DNA of 64,000 nt from Oxytricha trifallax (GCA_000711775.1 ARYC01001926.1:19356-83355); one strand, 5' to 3'; positions 47,110-59,391 are shown, counted from the first letter of the stretch. Notes: generated from the sequence alone by a model not told the origin. Program-made: numbers and translations.

Positions 47110-47990
47110 TTTTAATTAAAAACTAAAACTCGTCTTTGGCTGTGAAACCTCTCAAAGTGAACGAATATTTACCTTCGCTGTTGCACATAGCTATCATTCC
47201 CATTGCAACTGCGAAGCAAAGTGCATATAAAATGATTTAAATTTAGTAAATGTGTGGATGATAGATTGATTGATTCATAGAAATAATGAGAATTAATCTA
47301 AGGGATAGGGATATTGAGCTAAAATTACTAATTATAAAAATTTACTTACGTCTTAACCAGGAAGATATGTGACAAGATTACGGCTATCAAGAGTATTGTA
47401 AATGTTTTCACAATTTCTTGGGAGACAGAAGTAAGTAATCTCTACTCTTTTATGAGCTTGTTCGAATGCAATACCCAAGCCAGCGAATAAAGAAGAGAGA
47501 ATGTGCAGAGATTCTAATGAAAAGTTTGTTAAAACATTTGAAAGATTATGCTTACTTATAGAAAGATTAGGGAAAAGTCGACTACCATAGCATTATACCA
47601 TGAAAATAGATAGCACAAAGGATGTCAAAAACATTATAATAAAAGTAGAAAATAAGGAAATATTAATGCGAATAATTTAAACATAGCTGATCTTACTAAA
47701 TTGAAAACTAACTTAAGAAAAGTCTAAATCGGCCTATATTTAATGCATTAAACTTCAAGATATATTAGTTTTAAAGGGAATCTCATACTATAAAATGATA
47801 TTTCAACTTACTTTTACTTGAGTTGTTTGAGCTTGAACAAGAGCAGTGGTATGATGTGAATTGGTAAGTTAATTTTGAGAAATTTCAAGAAAACAATATG
47901 GAATTTCTCCCAAATACGCTGGTTGCAAGTTGAATTAATGTGATAAGCTTAGCACCCGTATTTCTTTCCCGACATCATATAGTCGACTAA
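47110..47990 (-). CDS. TMEM135/Tim17-like multi-pass membrane protein, boundaries uncertain
   Basis: Minus strand. The 3' exons encode LFAGLGIAFEQAHKRVEITY, FCLPRNCENIYNTLDSRN, YLPGQD, a GTAAGT intron, then LYALCFAVAMGMIAMCNSEG and KYSFTLRGFTAKDEF. An internal Gly-rich membrane segment, an Arg-containing 'ELtlY-lpR' stretch and a late hydrophobic segment recall the C-terminal half of TMEM135 (a peroxisome/mitochondria-associated Tim17-related protein). Upstream exons (about 47990-47820) are hydrophobic or Ser/Thr/Gln-rich and are split by GTAAGT introns. I see no TGA directly after the conserved end, so the 3' boundary is approximate. Confidence 0.45.
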
Positions 47991-48380
47991 TTATTATTTG
48001 AAAACTAAGATTAAATACAATATATACATATTGCTTTTATAATGATAAAAAATTTTAAAAAATGTGCAAATTAAAGTGCAGCTTAATTCTCAGTAATTGC
48101 AGAAGTCAGATTCGATAGAAGCTAGGTAGAATTCATTCTGAAAGTTATTAATAATAAACTATTAGATTTTAATATGATTCGGGATAAAACTTGTATTTAT
48201 TAGGCATGATTTGGTATAAATTATTACTTTTACATAACTATATAATTTAATCTATCTTATTCTAATTCATAGTTCAAAATCAGATAACAGATTTACCAAA
48301 TATATCCTTTCATAACTAATCAACTTACTAGAGTTCAATTGAATAATAATTCTCAAAATATTTATCGTATGTTTAAAGTT

Positions 48381-49322
48381 TCACAGTCCAAGGCAAAACC
48401 ATATAATTAATAATTTTTTGAAGAATCCCACTTGTTTAATATTGCTTTTAATTTGGCTTACACTTTCATGATCACCTCCAAATATCGATCTTAAATTTTT
48501 GAAAGTGCCCTTTTAAAACCACCTATCAAACATTAGCTACTTGTCAATCTGCTTAGTCCCACGTTTATCAACAAATATCTATTAATTTTCTATGCTTGTT
48601 CTCCCATATAAAGCATTGTACAAAGTAGCATAGGTAAAAGTGCCCAGTACAAAAAATATGCTTAGATTTATACCTCCAAGTAACATCAATGAGATTTGCG
48701 AGTAACTTTGATCCTTATACATTATGAAAATATTGCCTCTGGCTTTAATCAATAGCAACAAATATGCCAGTATGTCTTCTACTGTAAAGAGAAACACTAT
48801 AAACATGCCAGCACATAGATAAAACAGCAAAAGCATGAAAAATCTGTGGTTTTAATAACCCACACAATTACCAATCCAAGGGCAATGATGATCCATTCTT
48901 AAAACACATTTATTGCACACTTTGCAATGATGTGCTCTTGGCAGTCTCGTTTTATTATCGCATTTGTGGCAAGTTAAAGATTGTAGAAACTCAAAATCTT
49001 CTGACTGTTTAACCTAAAAATTCTCAAAATCAGATTGAAAGCCCGGTGGTATCACACAAGCACAATAGTAGTTCATGACTATCTCAAAAATTAAAAACAG
49101 GGCGAAGAATGTGAATGGAATTTATATCATTGGGTATTTTTGAAGTTTTATTGGGACTATCAGGCATAAAGATAAGAGCGCTATCTAATTTACAAAATTA
49201 TCAAAGTTTTGAAATATTACAATTGTAATAGAGAGTATAGCAGCAACTTATTAAGCTAAATGTATCTTTTTATTCACCTTAGAATTATTCTCATTTTATG
49301 CTTAATTTTAAACTTATTTCAT
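48381..49322 (-). CDS. DHHC-type protein S-palmitoyltransferase
   Basis: One intact 313-aa frame from ATG 49322 to TGA 48383-48381 with no intron or IES. The N-terminus is Gln/Asn-rich. Two membrane segments follow (about residues 23-60), then the cysteine-rich domain [47 protein letters not shown], two more membrane segments ([33 protein letters not shown]), and a cytosolic tail with an FGG motif. All zinc ligands and the catalytic Cys of DHHC are present. Family members transfer palmitate from acyl-CoA to cysteines of membrane-associated proteins, usually in ER/Golgi. Tail-to-head with adenosine kinase, 72 bp apart. Confidence 0.92.
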
Positions 49323-49394
49323 TTTATTATAAATATTATTAATTAAATTAAGAAAATCAATATCGATTCAGCCTTTTAATAAATTTTCAAGATT

Positions 49395-51305
49395 TCATTA
49401 AAATTGATGTGGGTCTGGTAATTTCTTAGGGAAATTACAGCCAACTTATTGCATTACTAATTTTGAGCAGTAGGCACCAGCTTTAAGAGCACTCTGGAAT
49501 TCTTTGTCAAGAGCAATTTACGAAAGAAAGCCACCTACAAATGAGTCTCCTGCTCCATTTGAGTCCTTGATAATAATATATAAAATTTTGTATTGCCCTT
49601 AATAAGCCATTTATTTTTGTAGTTGATAAGTTCCTTAGGTAGTGGTTCAACATAGAAATTATCATGAATTTTTTAGCCATGAGAATATACAATTTCGGGG
49701 GGGGAAGTTTCCTGCCCCCAGACAGTTTCCTGCCCCAAAAGGTAGTTTCCTGCCCCCAACATTAAATTTTATGTTTTTTGCAATAAATTTAATAGAAACA
49801 AATAAATTTCAACTTCAATAACCATAACCATGTACTATACAACATTTATTATTATATAATTTTCAAGGTACATAATTATTCTTTATCAAATTATATATTA
49901 CTGACAAGGCTAAAATAAGTGTTTTTTTTAATTAATTAATGTAATTTTCATTAAATTTTAAATTGATTATCAAGGTAGAAATGATATTTGAAGCTAAATT
50001 TTTTAAAAAAACTACATCATAATTGATGATAAAGATTCTTTGAAAATTATAAAAATTACATATTTTTATGTATGGGGCAGGAAACTACCTTTTTGGGGGC
50101 AGGAAACTTCCCCCTTGGGTGCATATAAAATTTTGGGGCAGGAAACTTCCCCCCCCCACAATTTCTTTCATTCCTCTTGTAACAATAATATGCCTGTATT
50201 TCTTCAAGGACTTAAACTTCGACTGAATCTTTATCGCAGATGTCGTAATAACACTCGATTGTGTTCTCAGAGTCTTTTATTAATTCGTGTTTCTTTGCAA
50301 AGTGAGCTATCTCGTCTTCGTTACCAAAGACGTAATCGCAATGCCTTAGGATTCGCTCCATTTCTTCGGGGTATTAATCTATGAGGAAAGTGGGTGATAA
50401 ATTGAATGCGAAAAGCTAGCCTGACTTTGAGGTTTTTTAGAAAAAATCTTAATCTTAAAGTAATTTAATTGAAATTATGAAGCTAAAAATTTTAAACAAG
50501 TTATAAAAATTTAATAAAGAGGTATTTTCACCAATTTCAATAAAGCTAGATTTATTTGATGTGAAAAAGAATCCAGTCCCATATACAATTTTGGCTTAAT
50601 TTAAGTGTTTTTCTTCTTTCTTAAAATGAGAAGTGGGGAATTTGAGAGCAGCACCCAAATCTGCGACTAAAGATCTATCCTTATTGTAAACTATAGCAGC
50701 ACAGACACCAGTCGGTGCTTTATCGTCTTAGTAAATGACTGACACTACTCCTTTATCCTTCAAAATTTATTGAAGTATCTTGCCTTAGTCATCATCACCA
50801 ATTAGAAAATAAACTAATAATAATAAATAATAGCAATGCATTATGAAAATATCTGTAATACTACCAAAGTATTTACACTAACTCTGATACTTGCTCTTGA
50901 GCATATACTAAACAAAGCATTAATTAAAAATGTAGAACACCCCAAAATAGTAAATTTAATTTGATCCCTTGTACTTACATTAGCTGCCCTAATAGTGTTG
51001 AGTCCTGATCCACCAGGAACTATCTACTTCATCTAATTAGTCCAAACATCTGTGAGTAGCTATTTATGAATAAGTTCCTCTGCTAAGATGGCATTAGCAT
51101 TTTTAAGTTTATATTTGTCCAAGAATTTCTAAGAGCTGACTTCCAATGTTATGTCCAAAAGTGGATTGCAAATCGATACTATCGAGTGTTTATTTCTCTT
51201 AGAGTTGTTAGTAAGGGTTTGTTAATGAGAAAAACTAGAGAGTCTAATGGCTGATCTAGGGTTGTTATGAGAAAATAGCTTTGATGATAGATACTTTGAT
51301 AACAT
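49395..51305 (-). CDS. Adenosine kinase (PfkB family) with introns, one short IES and one MITE insertion
   Basis: Minus strand, ATG 51305 to TGA 49397-49395. The N-terminus looks mitochondrial (Ser/Arg-rich). Family motifs: SICNPLLDI, LKNANAILAE, PGGSGLNTIRAAN, FLIGDDDQGKILQQILKD, KAPTGVCAAIVYN, GTGFFF, AFNLSPTFLIDQYPEEMERI, FGNEDEIAHFAKKH, RHIIVTRG and the catalytic anion-hole motif NGAGDSFVGGF, whose Asp is the base. Two GT...AG introns follow GLNTIRAAN and a third of about 78 nt lies after SSFIEI. Two non-intron inserts (49574-49629 and 49697-50157 plus 8 bp) must be removed to join IVTRG to VEPLPKELI and KDSNGAGD. One extra frame change near 50260 is unexplained (indel or error). The enzyme phosphorylates adenosine to AMP in purine salvage. 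Confidence 0.92.
49567..49629 (-). other. Short IES with 7-bp pointer TTATCAA
   Basis: TTATCAA (plus strand TTGATAA) lies at 49567-49573 and 49623-49629. Removing one copy plus the 49-bp AT-rich interval joins GAA CTT ATC AAG GAC TCA AAT GGA (ELIKDSNG), restoring the conserved kinase motif and frame. The 56-bp removed is not a multiple of three and has no GT...AG borders, so it is not an intron. Direct-repeat pointers of this size are typical of hypotrich MDS-IES junctions. Confidence 0.85.
49697..50157. mobile_element. G-rich-ended MITE inside adenosine kinase, 8-bp direct repeats
   Basis: 461 bp flanked by ACAATTTC at 49689-49696 and 50158-50165. The ends carry tandem inverted copies of AGTTTCCTGCCCC. 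Deleting the element plus one repeat joins GGA ATG AAA GAA ATT GTA TAT TCT in frame. It is therefore a transposon insertion in a gene that must be removed in the macronucleus, that is, an IES of identifiable transposon origin. Confidence 0.9.
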
Positions 51306-51428
51306 TTACGGATTAATAGTATTTATTAATTAAATCAGATTACTGTAAAACTTAAAATTAATTTAATTTCATTCCAAGAAGTTAAAGATCAAGTATGAAA
51401 ATATAGAAACTTTTAAACGCATAATAAA
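51306..51428. promoter_or_regulatory. Bidirectional intergenic promoter region
   Basis: 123 bp separate the divergent start codons of adenosine kinase and the RBR ligase. It is AT-rich. No specific box can be named with confidence, but both genes must be driven from here. Confidence 0.5.
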
Positions 51429-52411
51429 ATGCCTGTCTAGAAGAGCTATCCCAAATCTAACCAAGAGATGATTTTTAATTCAGAGCATTTAAATTTTGAA
51501 GTAAATTTAACAATAGTTAGATAATTAATACCAGAATTTATCATGTGAGGTTTGTAAATTAAGCGCTTAAAGCACTTTACTATCAAAATGTTGCTTAAAG
51601 TTTTAATGCTAACATTGTGTGATTGATAATAATTTTAACTGCAGTTTTTGCAAATAAAATCTTATAACTTCAATAGACCAACTAGATTTGACTTGTCTGA
51701 TCTGCTATTAGAATTTTAATCATAAAAAGCTACCTATTAAATTGGATTATTGTTCTCATTTATTCTGCAAAGATTGCTTGAGTGATTACCTACAAGAAAA
51801 CATGGATTAAGCGAAATTAGATTTGCTCAATAAATGCCCTTAATGCTTATCAAATACCTTATCTGACTAACAAATTAAACTTATTTTACCTTATAAAGAC
51901 TACTAACGTTACTAAACTCTCCAGCTAAGATAGACAGAACTTAAATTTGAAGATGAAATGTTGAAATTTTGCCCTCAATGTGATTATGCAGAAATTTTTC
52001 ACCAAAAAAAGTAATCAGTTCAATTGCTTAACTTGCAATCTAAATATATGCCCTTAATGCAACTCCAGTCCACCTCACTAAGGAATGACTTGTGAAGACA
52101 ATAGAAAGCATTAGCTTTCCAAGATTTCAAATGAAATACCAGAGTTTGAATAACTAAAAATTGAAAATACAAAAGCTTGCCCTAAATGTGGATTTTTGAT
52201 TGAGAGATCTGATGGATGCAATTTTATGACTTGTATTTCCACATAATGTTTGAGAAAATCATATTTCTGCTATCTATGTGGAATGCAGCTTCAATATAAA
52301 CAGCACTTTAGTTATTATAGAATGAAGGGGCCATTTGGAGATACATGCAATTGTATCGATTAACTCAGTGAATATAGTTCTGAAGAAGAAGATGATAATT
52401 AATTAGAGTGA
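51429..52411 (+). CDS. RING-between-RING (RBR) E3 ubiquitin ligase
   Basis: ATG about 51429 to TGA 52409-52411. Extra Cys pairs near the N-terminus (SCEVCKLS, CQHCVIDNNFNCSFC) precede RING1 (CLICYQNF...CSHLFCKDCLSDYL...CPQC, about 51690-51845), IBR (FCPQCDYAEIF, FNCLTCNLNICPQCN, about 51965-52065) and RING2 (ACPKCGFLIERSDGCNFMTC ... SYFCYLCGMQL, about 52175-52290). RING2 of RBR enzymes holds the catalytic Cys that forms a ubiquitin thioester; the Cys in GCNFMTC fits. An acidic tail (SEEEDDN) ends the protein. Frame breaks occur near 51550 and in an A-run near 52005. The downstream gene starts 60 bp later on the same strand. Confidence 0.85.
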
Positions 52412-52470
52412 TTTAATTTATAATTATGAATTAATAATTCAAATATAGTTTAAATGTTATAATTTATAAA

Positions 52471-54319
52471 ATGTTAATGAATAAATTTAGCCGTACAATA
52501 AGCTCAAAACTTAATTTAAAATATTGCGGAGCTATTGCTTAGACTTTTTCTAGAAATTTCAGCTTGGCATTTACTGATATAGATGGAATTGTTGAATAAT
52601 AATTGAGAAAGACCGATTGGCGAAACTTCCTTTTTATTTATGGTTTTGATGGTAGCAAATATGAAGGCTCAACTTACACTGGAGGCATGAAAACTGTTGA
52701 AGGGGGATTACTGGATGCATTTGTCAAGTCTGGCTTATTAAAGAAAGGTAAGTTGATTCATTTCAAGTTAGATCAAGTTCCTTTTTAGTACTGAATTTTA
52801 TATCAATTTATTTATAGAAAACATTGGAGAAAGTAAATTGGAGCTATCAAGGACGTCGAGGGTAGATAAACATGTCTCTGCTTTGTCATGCGTGCTGAGA
52901 GCAAGAATGCCAATTAAGTATTCGCCAGAGAAAATTGCTTAGATGATTGAGCCATTTCTACCTGATGATATCTTCCTGCATGGTAAAGAATCAATATTTT
53001 TGAATTTCTATAATTATTGCTTTTAGAGATCCAAAAAACTGATAATAGAGGAGACATAAAAGAATAAGTTATTATATATAGAAAAAGTTAACAATCAATA
53101 TTATTACCCCATCAAATGTATAATAATTTTATTAAAATTAAGTTGAGAAACGCTTATACTATTACTACCTCCCAACCTTCTGCCTATTCAGCCCAGGCTA
53201 GCATAAATAAATGCAAAATATAGACTTAGCTCCGATCTTAAACCCAGCTAAAGAGCTTTTCGATTAGAAACTCAACAGGAATGTGACTAAATAAATTTTA
53301 ATAGAAATTATGAATAGAGAAGAACATGAGACAATTTTCAATTAGCTATACTAAACTAAAATTAATGATTTGAATAATGAGATTATCAACAATTTCAATG
53401 AAACTTTGCATCATAAAAAATATGTAAATTTTAAGATCGTCAATTATCTACTATAGGTATTTTTTGTTTTTTATATAGCAACCTTTATACATTTATGAAG
53501 GAAAATGGTATCACAACTTTATAAGTCAAAAGCATGCTGGTGCCTATAGAAATAAATAAGTAGCTTTCCAGAGTAACTTTAGAAAAATTGATAGATTTGA
53601 AATTGATCAGCTCATAACCCTGCCTCACTCCATAAATCCAAACTTATATGTTTAACCTATCCAATTTGTGAGATTTAATATAGAGGGATAGTCCTTTGGT
53701 CTGCAGTAAATTCGTAATATGATTGCTTCTGTAATGGAAATTTATTCAGCCTTGGGCAGTTTAGAGTTACTACAATAATCTTTTGACAAAAATAATGTTA
53801 AGAAGTTTATTAAAGCACCAAGTCAAGGCATTATGCTAAGAGAAGCTGTATTCTAAAAGATTTAAAGGAAATAAAGCACATAATTCTAAGCAATTTAAGC
53901 TTCAAATGAATTTTCTTAAAAGGAGGGAGTGAAAGAAAAGCATGAAGACTATACATAAATTTAATGTTCCTATTTGACTTACGATTAATTAAATTACAAT
54001 TTATCACAGATGTAATTTCCCTCAAATTATTTAATTAATGATTCATTTTTATAAATTGCAACGATAAGATGAATGAACTATAAAGCCATTTAGAAAATTT
54101 TAAATCCATACACAAGAATTTAACAACAAAGAATTCACCTTTCACTATTTGCAATAATTGGCATAGGTTGATAGAACTTAAACGTTAACTAAGAATGTGT
54201 ATTTGAATGAGGACTAATTCAAGAAGTTAAAGGATTACAAGAAATTCGGATATTTAAAGAAAAATGAGAAAATTATTGAAATTAAGACTGATTCAAATCA
54301 GATTTAAGATGAAAAATGA
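52471..54319 (+). CDS. tRNA pseudouridine synthase, TruA/PUS1 family
   Basis: ATG 52471; N-terminus basic and Ser-rich, compatible with organelle targeting. Motifs in order: FIYGFDGSKYEGS, KTVEGGLLDAFVKSGLL, intron 52750-52818, then LSRTSRVDKHVSALSCVL (catalytic SRTD.GVSA box, here with Asp displaced), PDDIFLH, intron about 52984-53027, YYYLPTFCLFSP, FNETLHHKKYVNFKI, FVRFNIEGQSFGLQQIRNMI (conserved late motif), FIKAPSQGIMLREAV and a long Lys/Gln-rich tail to TGA 54317-54319. The family isomerises uridine to pseudouridine in the tRNA anticodon region. A few frame changes (about 53100, 53470, 54100) may be short introns, IESs or errors. Confidence 0.85.
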
Positions 54320-54624
54320 TTGATATTCTTTATTTTATTAATTTAAACGCATTCTATTTAATTTATAATTTGTGATCATAAAATTATAGAAGATTTGATT
54401 TTTTGCTTTGTATAAAATTTATAATAGATTTTTCGTGAAAATTATAACATCAGATTCATATTGTCAAATTATATCAGAACATTTTCTCAATGTTAAATTG
54501 GACATTAAAAGATGGTCTCTTATCATTTTTACTCACGTTACTTCCTATATTGTTAGCATTCTTTGTTGAAATATTGTTATCAATAGCCTGATTATTTTAT
54601 TTATATAATTATGTATATAGCTTA
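54320..54624. other. AT-rich intergenic region
   Basis: AT-rich interval between the convergent pseudouridine synthase and ankyrin genes; no features recognised. Confidence 0.4.
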
Positions 54625-57465
54625 TCATAAACACAGCTTGCATAAATAAATAAACCCCTTCATTAAATTTATAGCCTGATGTTACTGTTAATCCCCTTTG
54701 TTAGTATGAAGCATCATCCTAGGACTAGGACTATTATTATTTGTATAATTGCTATTAACAAAAGCACCAGCAGATAAACTAGAACCATGAATCAAATTTA
54801 ACTGACCAGATATATCTCTCTGATTTTAATGTATTTTCATGCTACTGGTAAATGGTGAAGTTGACCTGGATTTATTTGAAGATATTGTTGATTTATTATG
54901 TAATTTTTTGTACTGTAAATCATTTACCTCTCTTTACTTCTAAATCATCATTTGGTAACTTAATAGTCCTGTATGTCTCAGTAATTCCTCATCGGCATAG
55001 AATATAGCTATATATGTTAAAATTTCATTTCAATAAATTTGAAAAAAAAACGATATGGTCTTGTAGAAAATTTTAATTAAAGCACATTCATTTCTCTTAT
55101 TGCACTACAGCACATTAGCACCAGCTTAACTAACCAAATATTTAATAATTTTAACATCTTTCAATCGCACAGCTTCATGCAAAGCAGAGTTATTGCCTTT
55201 ACAGTCCAAGTTCACATCTGCTCCCATCGATATTAATTATTTTATTAATGAAAGACTTTGATTCTAAACTGCATAAAACAATGCTGAATTCTTGTTGTTA
55301 TCTCTTGCGTTTATGTCTGCTTTATTCAGTAATTACCCATAGGTTTTTATCTATAATTTTGATAAAGTAAAAAAAAGTGTAAGATTACATAATTTTCATT
55401 GTTATTCTTGATTGACTGGATGAAATTAAGTTAATTTTCTCTTTATCTTGTTAATAAAGGCTTCGTGTAAATTCTCTTAATAATTTTATGTGAAAATTTA
55501 TCAGATTCCTGTGGTGATTATGGATCTTTTTCTTAGAATTACTGTTTTTCCCAAGATTCTATTGAATAAAAACCAGTCTAGGTTCTGAGTAGTTTTTCTG
55601 AATGGATTATTGCTAAATTCCACTATTTCTTATGTTTTTAAGTAATTTGTAGTACTCTGTTTAACCAAGATGTTACTCCTCTTCTGTAAGTTCTCTCTCT
55701 TTCTTGAGCTATTGTTCACGTTCTTAAACTTATTGCTAATATAGTTTTTTAGCTTTCCATAGTCGGTAGTATTTCTAGATCATCAAAGCTGCTTTTTGCA
55801 AATCACCCTAATTAATTAAGAATTAAATTTCAGAGTTTTCCCAATATAATTTTTGATAAAGTATTGGAAGATCTACTTACAGGAGTGATTTATTTCCTAG
55901 ATCTTTTCTCAGGTGTTTTAGTCTAGGCCCTCCAGCATATTCATATGCAAGAGTTACTCTTTCGTCTTGTTTTTAGTAGGATTTTTTGTAGGGCTTCTTA
56001 GGCTCACCCTCCAAGAAGAATTCATATAAGGCTTTGTTTGAAAATGAGTCAGCACCTATATAATTGATAGTTTATTAAGAGGTTCATTAGTAAAACCAAA
56101 TTATTAATGATTTAATAAATAATATAATGGTTTCGTTAATAAATTTATCATAAAATTAATATTCGATATTTGTTTAAGATAATCTACTAATATTTTTATG
56201 GAAACTAAAATGAATTAAAACGTATTTTCTATTTCAACAAGAATAAGTCCTGAAATATGAAAAAAATTATTTTTAATTTATTTTAAAATCTCATCTAGCA
56301 TATCTCTTCCTTCAATATCTTGCTTACTAAACCTACGAATATTATTTAATTTATAACATATTAAAATTAAATATAAAAGTTTAGTAAATCCCTTTGCCAT
56401 CATGAGTTCTGGCCTTGAAGCTTGTCCTTTCTCAAGTCTCCTCATGTATAGCTTGTGCCCTGCATCACTCTCATCAAGTTTGACTCTGCTGCACCACCCA
56501 TTCTCCAGGCCATCTAGCACAATCTTAAATCTCTTCACCACCTTGGCGTGATCCTTACACTTATTCAGCAATTCTTCCTTTTTTTTAATGTGACAAATCA
56601 TTTGATGTTATTTTGTCCTGGGTTTAAGCAGCTTTTCTCTGGAGATACTTGAATCGAGAGTTAAAATTAAAAATAAGGCATTTCTTATAAATGATGCTTA
56701 AAATATATAATTAAAGTTCTTGACATACTATTAATCAGAACGATATTTGGAAATAATATCATTGGCAATAGATGCTTCAATGGTTTAAATCGTATCTTAA
56801 TCAATGGAATTTATCTATTTCTACAGGTAGTTCTAGTCTATGCATTGATTTAACGTTGGCAAGCTAGCCACTATCTAGACAATTTAATTAGAACATATAT
56901 ATGTTATAAACTTACTTCTTTGACTTAATCGTAGTTGATTCCCTTTAAAGTTCTGTCATTTTTCAAATCTGCTTTATAATATTTTATGTCTAATTGATCT
57001 TTGTAGAGTTTTGTATATGAACACATCATAACCTTGTCCCATGGTGCTGTGGATGCTTAAACTTACACTATGAAAACAAAGCTTATACTATTTTGTGCTA
57101 TTTGGGTTTACTATTTGCAGGAAATTATGTTAAAATATTATGAAATTTACCCCAGTATGCCTAACTCTTATGTCTTTCTTATGCTTATGATACTAAGTTT
57201 CATTTTTAGCATTCCACAAATCCCCCATAACTTTTTTATTCTATCGATTTTCACTTGATTAAGTGTGTCTGTTCCTACCCTCCCCACTTTGTTCTTGCTG
57301 ACTGATGAGTTTTACGTTTTACTCCTTCCAGATATTTACTAGAACTTTTTCAGTAAATTTCTTCTATTGTGGTGACTTTAGGTAATATTGAATGTTTGTT
57401 GGAGGTAAGTCATGAATTATACCAGACTTGTTTTGTTTGAAGATACTGTCCATTAATACCCACAT
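54625..57465 (-). CDS. IQ-motif and ankyrin-repeat protein
   Basis: Minus strand, ATG about 57465 to TGA 54627-54625, with several GT...AG introns (for example 56882-56922 and about 56645-56725). N-terminal exons: SIFKQNKSGIIHDLPPTN, KVMGDLWNAK, STAPWDKVMMCSYTKLYKDQ, SLPTLNQCIDQNYLQKQI. Middle: WCSRVKLDESDAGHKLYMRR, VTLAYEYAGGPRLKHLRKDL. Then an IQ motif, ALMIQKYYRLWKAKKLY (about 55780), with an adjoining charged helix, and at least two ankyrin repeats (ADINARDNNKNSALFYAVQN; ADVNLDCKGNNSALHEAV; about 55320-55130). The C-terminus is Ser/Asn-rich. IQ motifs bind calmodulin-type proteins. The role is probably scaffold or signalling; no named orthologue. Confidence 0.65.
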
Positions 57466-57771
57466 CTTATAGATTCTAGATATTAAATAAGTATAAGAGT
57501 AAAATAGTTTTGGGTAGTTTATTAAAAATAAAGGAAGTAGTTAATCTAATAAATTTTAGAAGTTAAAATTATATTAATTACTCTTGCAAATTATGGAAAT
57601 AAAGAGCATATAAGTAAAATCCTTTAAAAACCTTTTTTTTGTATATATTCAATTAAAAATATTAATTTAAAGATAAAATTAATGATAACATTCATAAAAT
57701 AACTATAAAATGATTATTATTATAAGGGTTAATAATTTCAAAATAAAAAATTTATTAAAAATTGATTATTT

Positions 57772-59391
57772 TCATAAAATATTTAGATTTCTTGTCTAGG
57801 ATTTGATTATAAGAATATTATTTATAAATAAACTGAATGATTTAATATTCAAAAATTGAAATATAAAATTTTTTATATTTTAAGAGATTCGAGTTTTAAT
57901 TGTTTTATAAGTCTAACTCAGATCCTTTTTCAATTTAACTTAAGGATCAAATTTATTATCTTTTATTTTGTTCCTTAGTGATGCCATCAATGGCACATTT
58001 CTTTCATCAGTAGTAATCTACCCATAAGTAGTTAGTATTTCCTGTACAGCGTCCTTGGTAGCAGGGTTAGCAAATGAAAACTTGAGCTTTTTGTTCATAT
58101 GCTCTCCTTTTTGATAGAGAATTTTCCTGTTGTCTTCGTTTTCAAGCACTTCCTGGCAAGTTTAAACAAATTAGTCAAAGGTATCTCGGATGTTGTGGTA
58201 AAGCGATCCACCACTTGCAAGAGCTTGCTTTGAGTTTATGAATTATGGCAGAGATTTAGTCTTCTAGATAGTTTTTCATGAGATCTTCATGTGCTTACTT
58301 GGCTTGAGTAGATGGTGAAATAAAGGGTTAAATTTTAGAAGCACTCTTTTCTACTTTGAATAACTTAAACTCTGATTGGAAGTTAGTAGATTGCATCATA
58401 GTAGTGGATCTTTAAACTGCGCTCATAATTCGCTTTTTAGGGGAAGCTGTTGAGTTAAGTTTAAAGTTTTTTAAGCTTTAAGTGTTTTAAATACAAATAA
58501 ACTTCTATCTAGTTTTGGATTTCTCTTAGCTGTTTTCATATTTACTAATGTTTTGATTTTGGGTATAGTTCACTGGTGACGCTGAAAATAATCTAGTTTA
58601 TCTTCTCTCTTTTTTCATTGTTGTCGCTTTATAAAGCTCAGTATCGGGATTTAAAGCTGCTCAATAAGTTTCTGCTTTAAGTAGGGTTTGATATGATTAT
58701 GCTTGCTGGACACGCTTAACCATTCTAATTGGTTCTTTTGGTACTTTCTAGATAACTAATTCTCGATATGTATAACAGCTTTATCTATTCTTTACTCTCT
58801 ATGTAACTCCATTGCACTTAATTCTGAAATTTGCTCTCCAATAAATTTATTCATTTTATTGATTTAATCCTATCTTTCTTTTTCCTCTTTTTCCCTCTTA
58901 AGTTTTTCTTGAACTTTACCAATATCAATCGCCTTCAATTTGTTTTATACGAATTTAAGCAAAGCACTTTTTATTCCTTGTGTTTTGAGGTATCCCCCAC
59001 CATCCTAGAGAGTTTAAGCTTCTTCATTTGATAATTATGTGACCATAGTTTTTGAGTGAGAAACCATAACGGTCTATCTACGCTTAGCAGAGCTGTTATT
59101 AGTAGTTTAAAAAGTACTTTAATTATTAAACCCAGTGTTTTTAGGAGAATTTTAGTTTGAGTTCAGATTAACACCAATTTAATTATAATTCAAGTTTATA
59201 GGAACTGTGCTTGTAGTCTATTTTTGCATTCATTTTTCCTACGATTGCTTTTCAATTTAAATTTTTATCTCTTTCTCTGTAAATATTCGTTTCTTCACTC
59301 TTTCGCTATCTAGATCTTAATTGTGAAATTTTGGTGAGCCCTCTGAGCCCTCTTCCTCTATAGTTTCTTGAATCACTCCTTGATTTTTCAT
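57772..59391 (-). CDS. Unrecognised charged, partly coiled-coil protein
   Basis: ATG 59391 (MKNQGVIQETIEEEGSEGSP) to a TGA at 57774-57772. The N-terminus is acidic, followed by an Asn/Gln/Ser-rich linker. A helical block (VQEKLKREKEEKERQDQINK; MNKFIGEQISELSAMELHRE) leads into a Ser/Thr/Lys-rich region (KRIMSAVQRSTTMMQSTN) and a compact C-terminal domain (FDQFVQTCQEVLENEDNRKI; FANPATKDAVQEILTTYGQI). Frame changes lie near 58720 and 58215, plus one in-frame TGA near 58665. No family is recognised. It resembles ciliate cytoskeletal or IFT-associated proteins only in composition. Confidence 0.55.

Noticed and set aside
50100..50384. A plus-strand 114-codon frame over the G-rich MITE end
   Set aside because: It runs through the MITE and then antisense to adenosine kinase, so it is not a gene.
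58600..58760. TGA recoding as Trp, from an in-frame TGA in an otherwise good frame
   Set aside because: Other genes in the window end cleanly at TGA and do not use TGA internally. An indel in the adjacent A-run explains this site as well.
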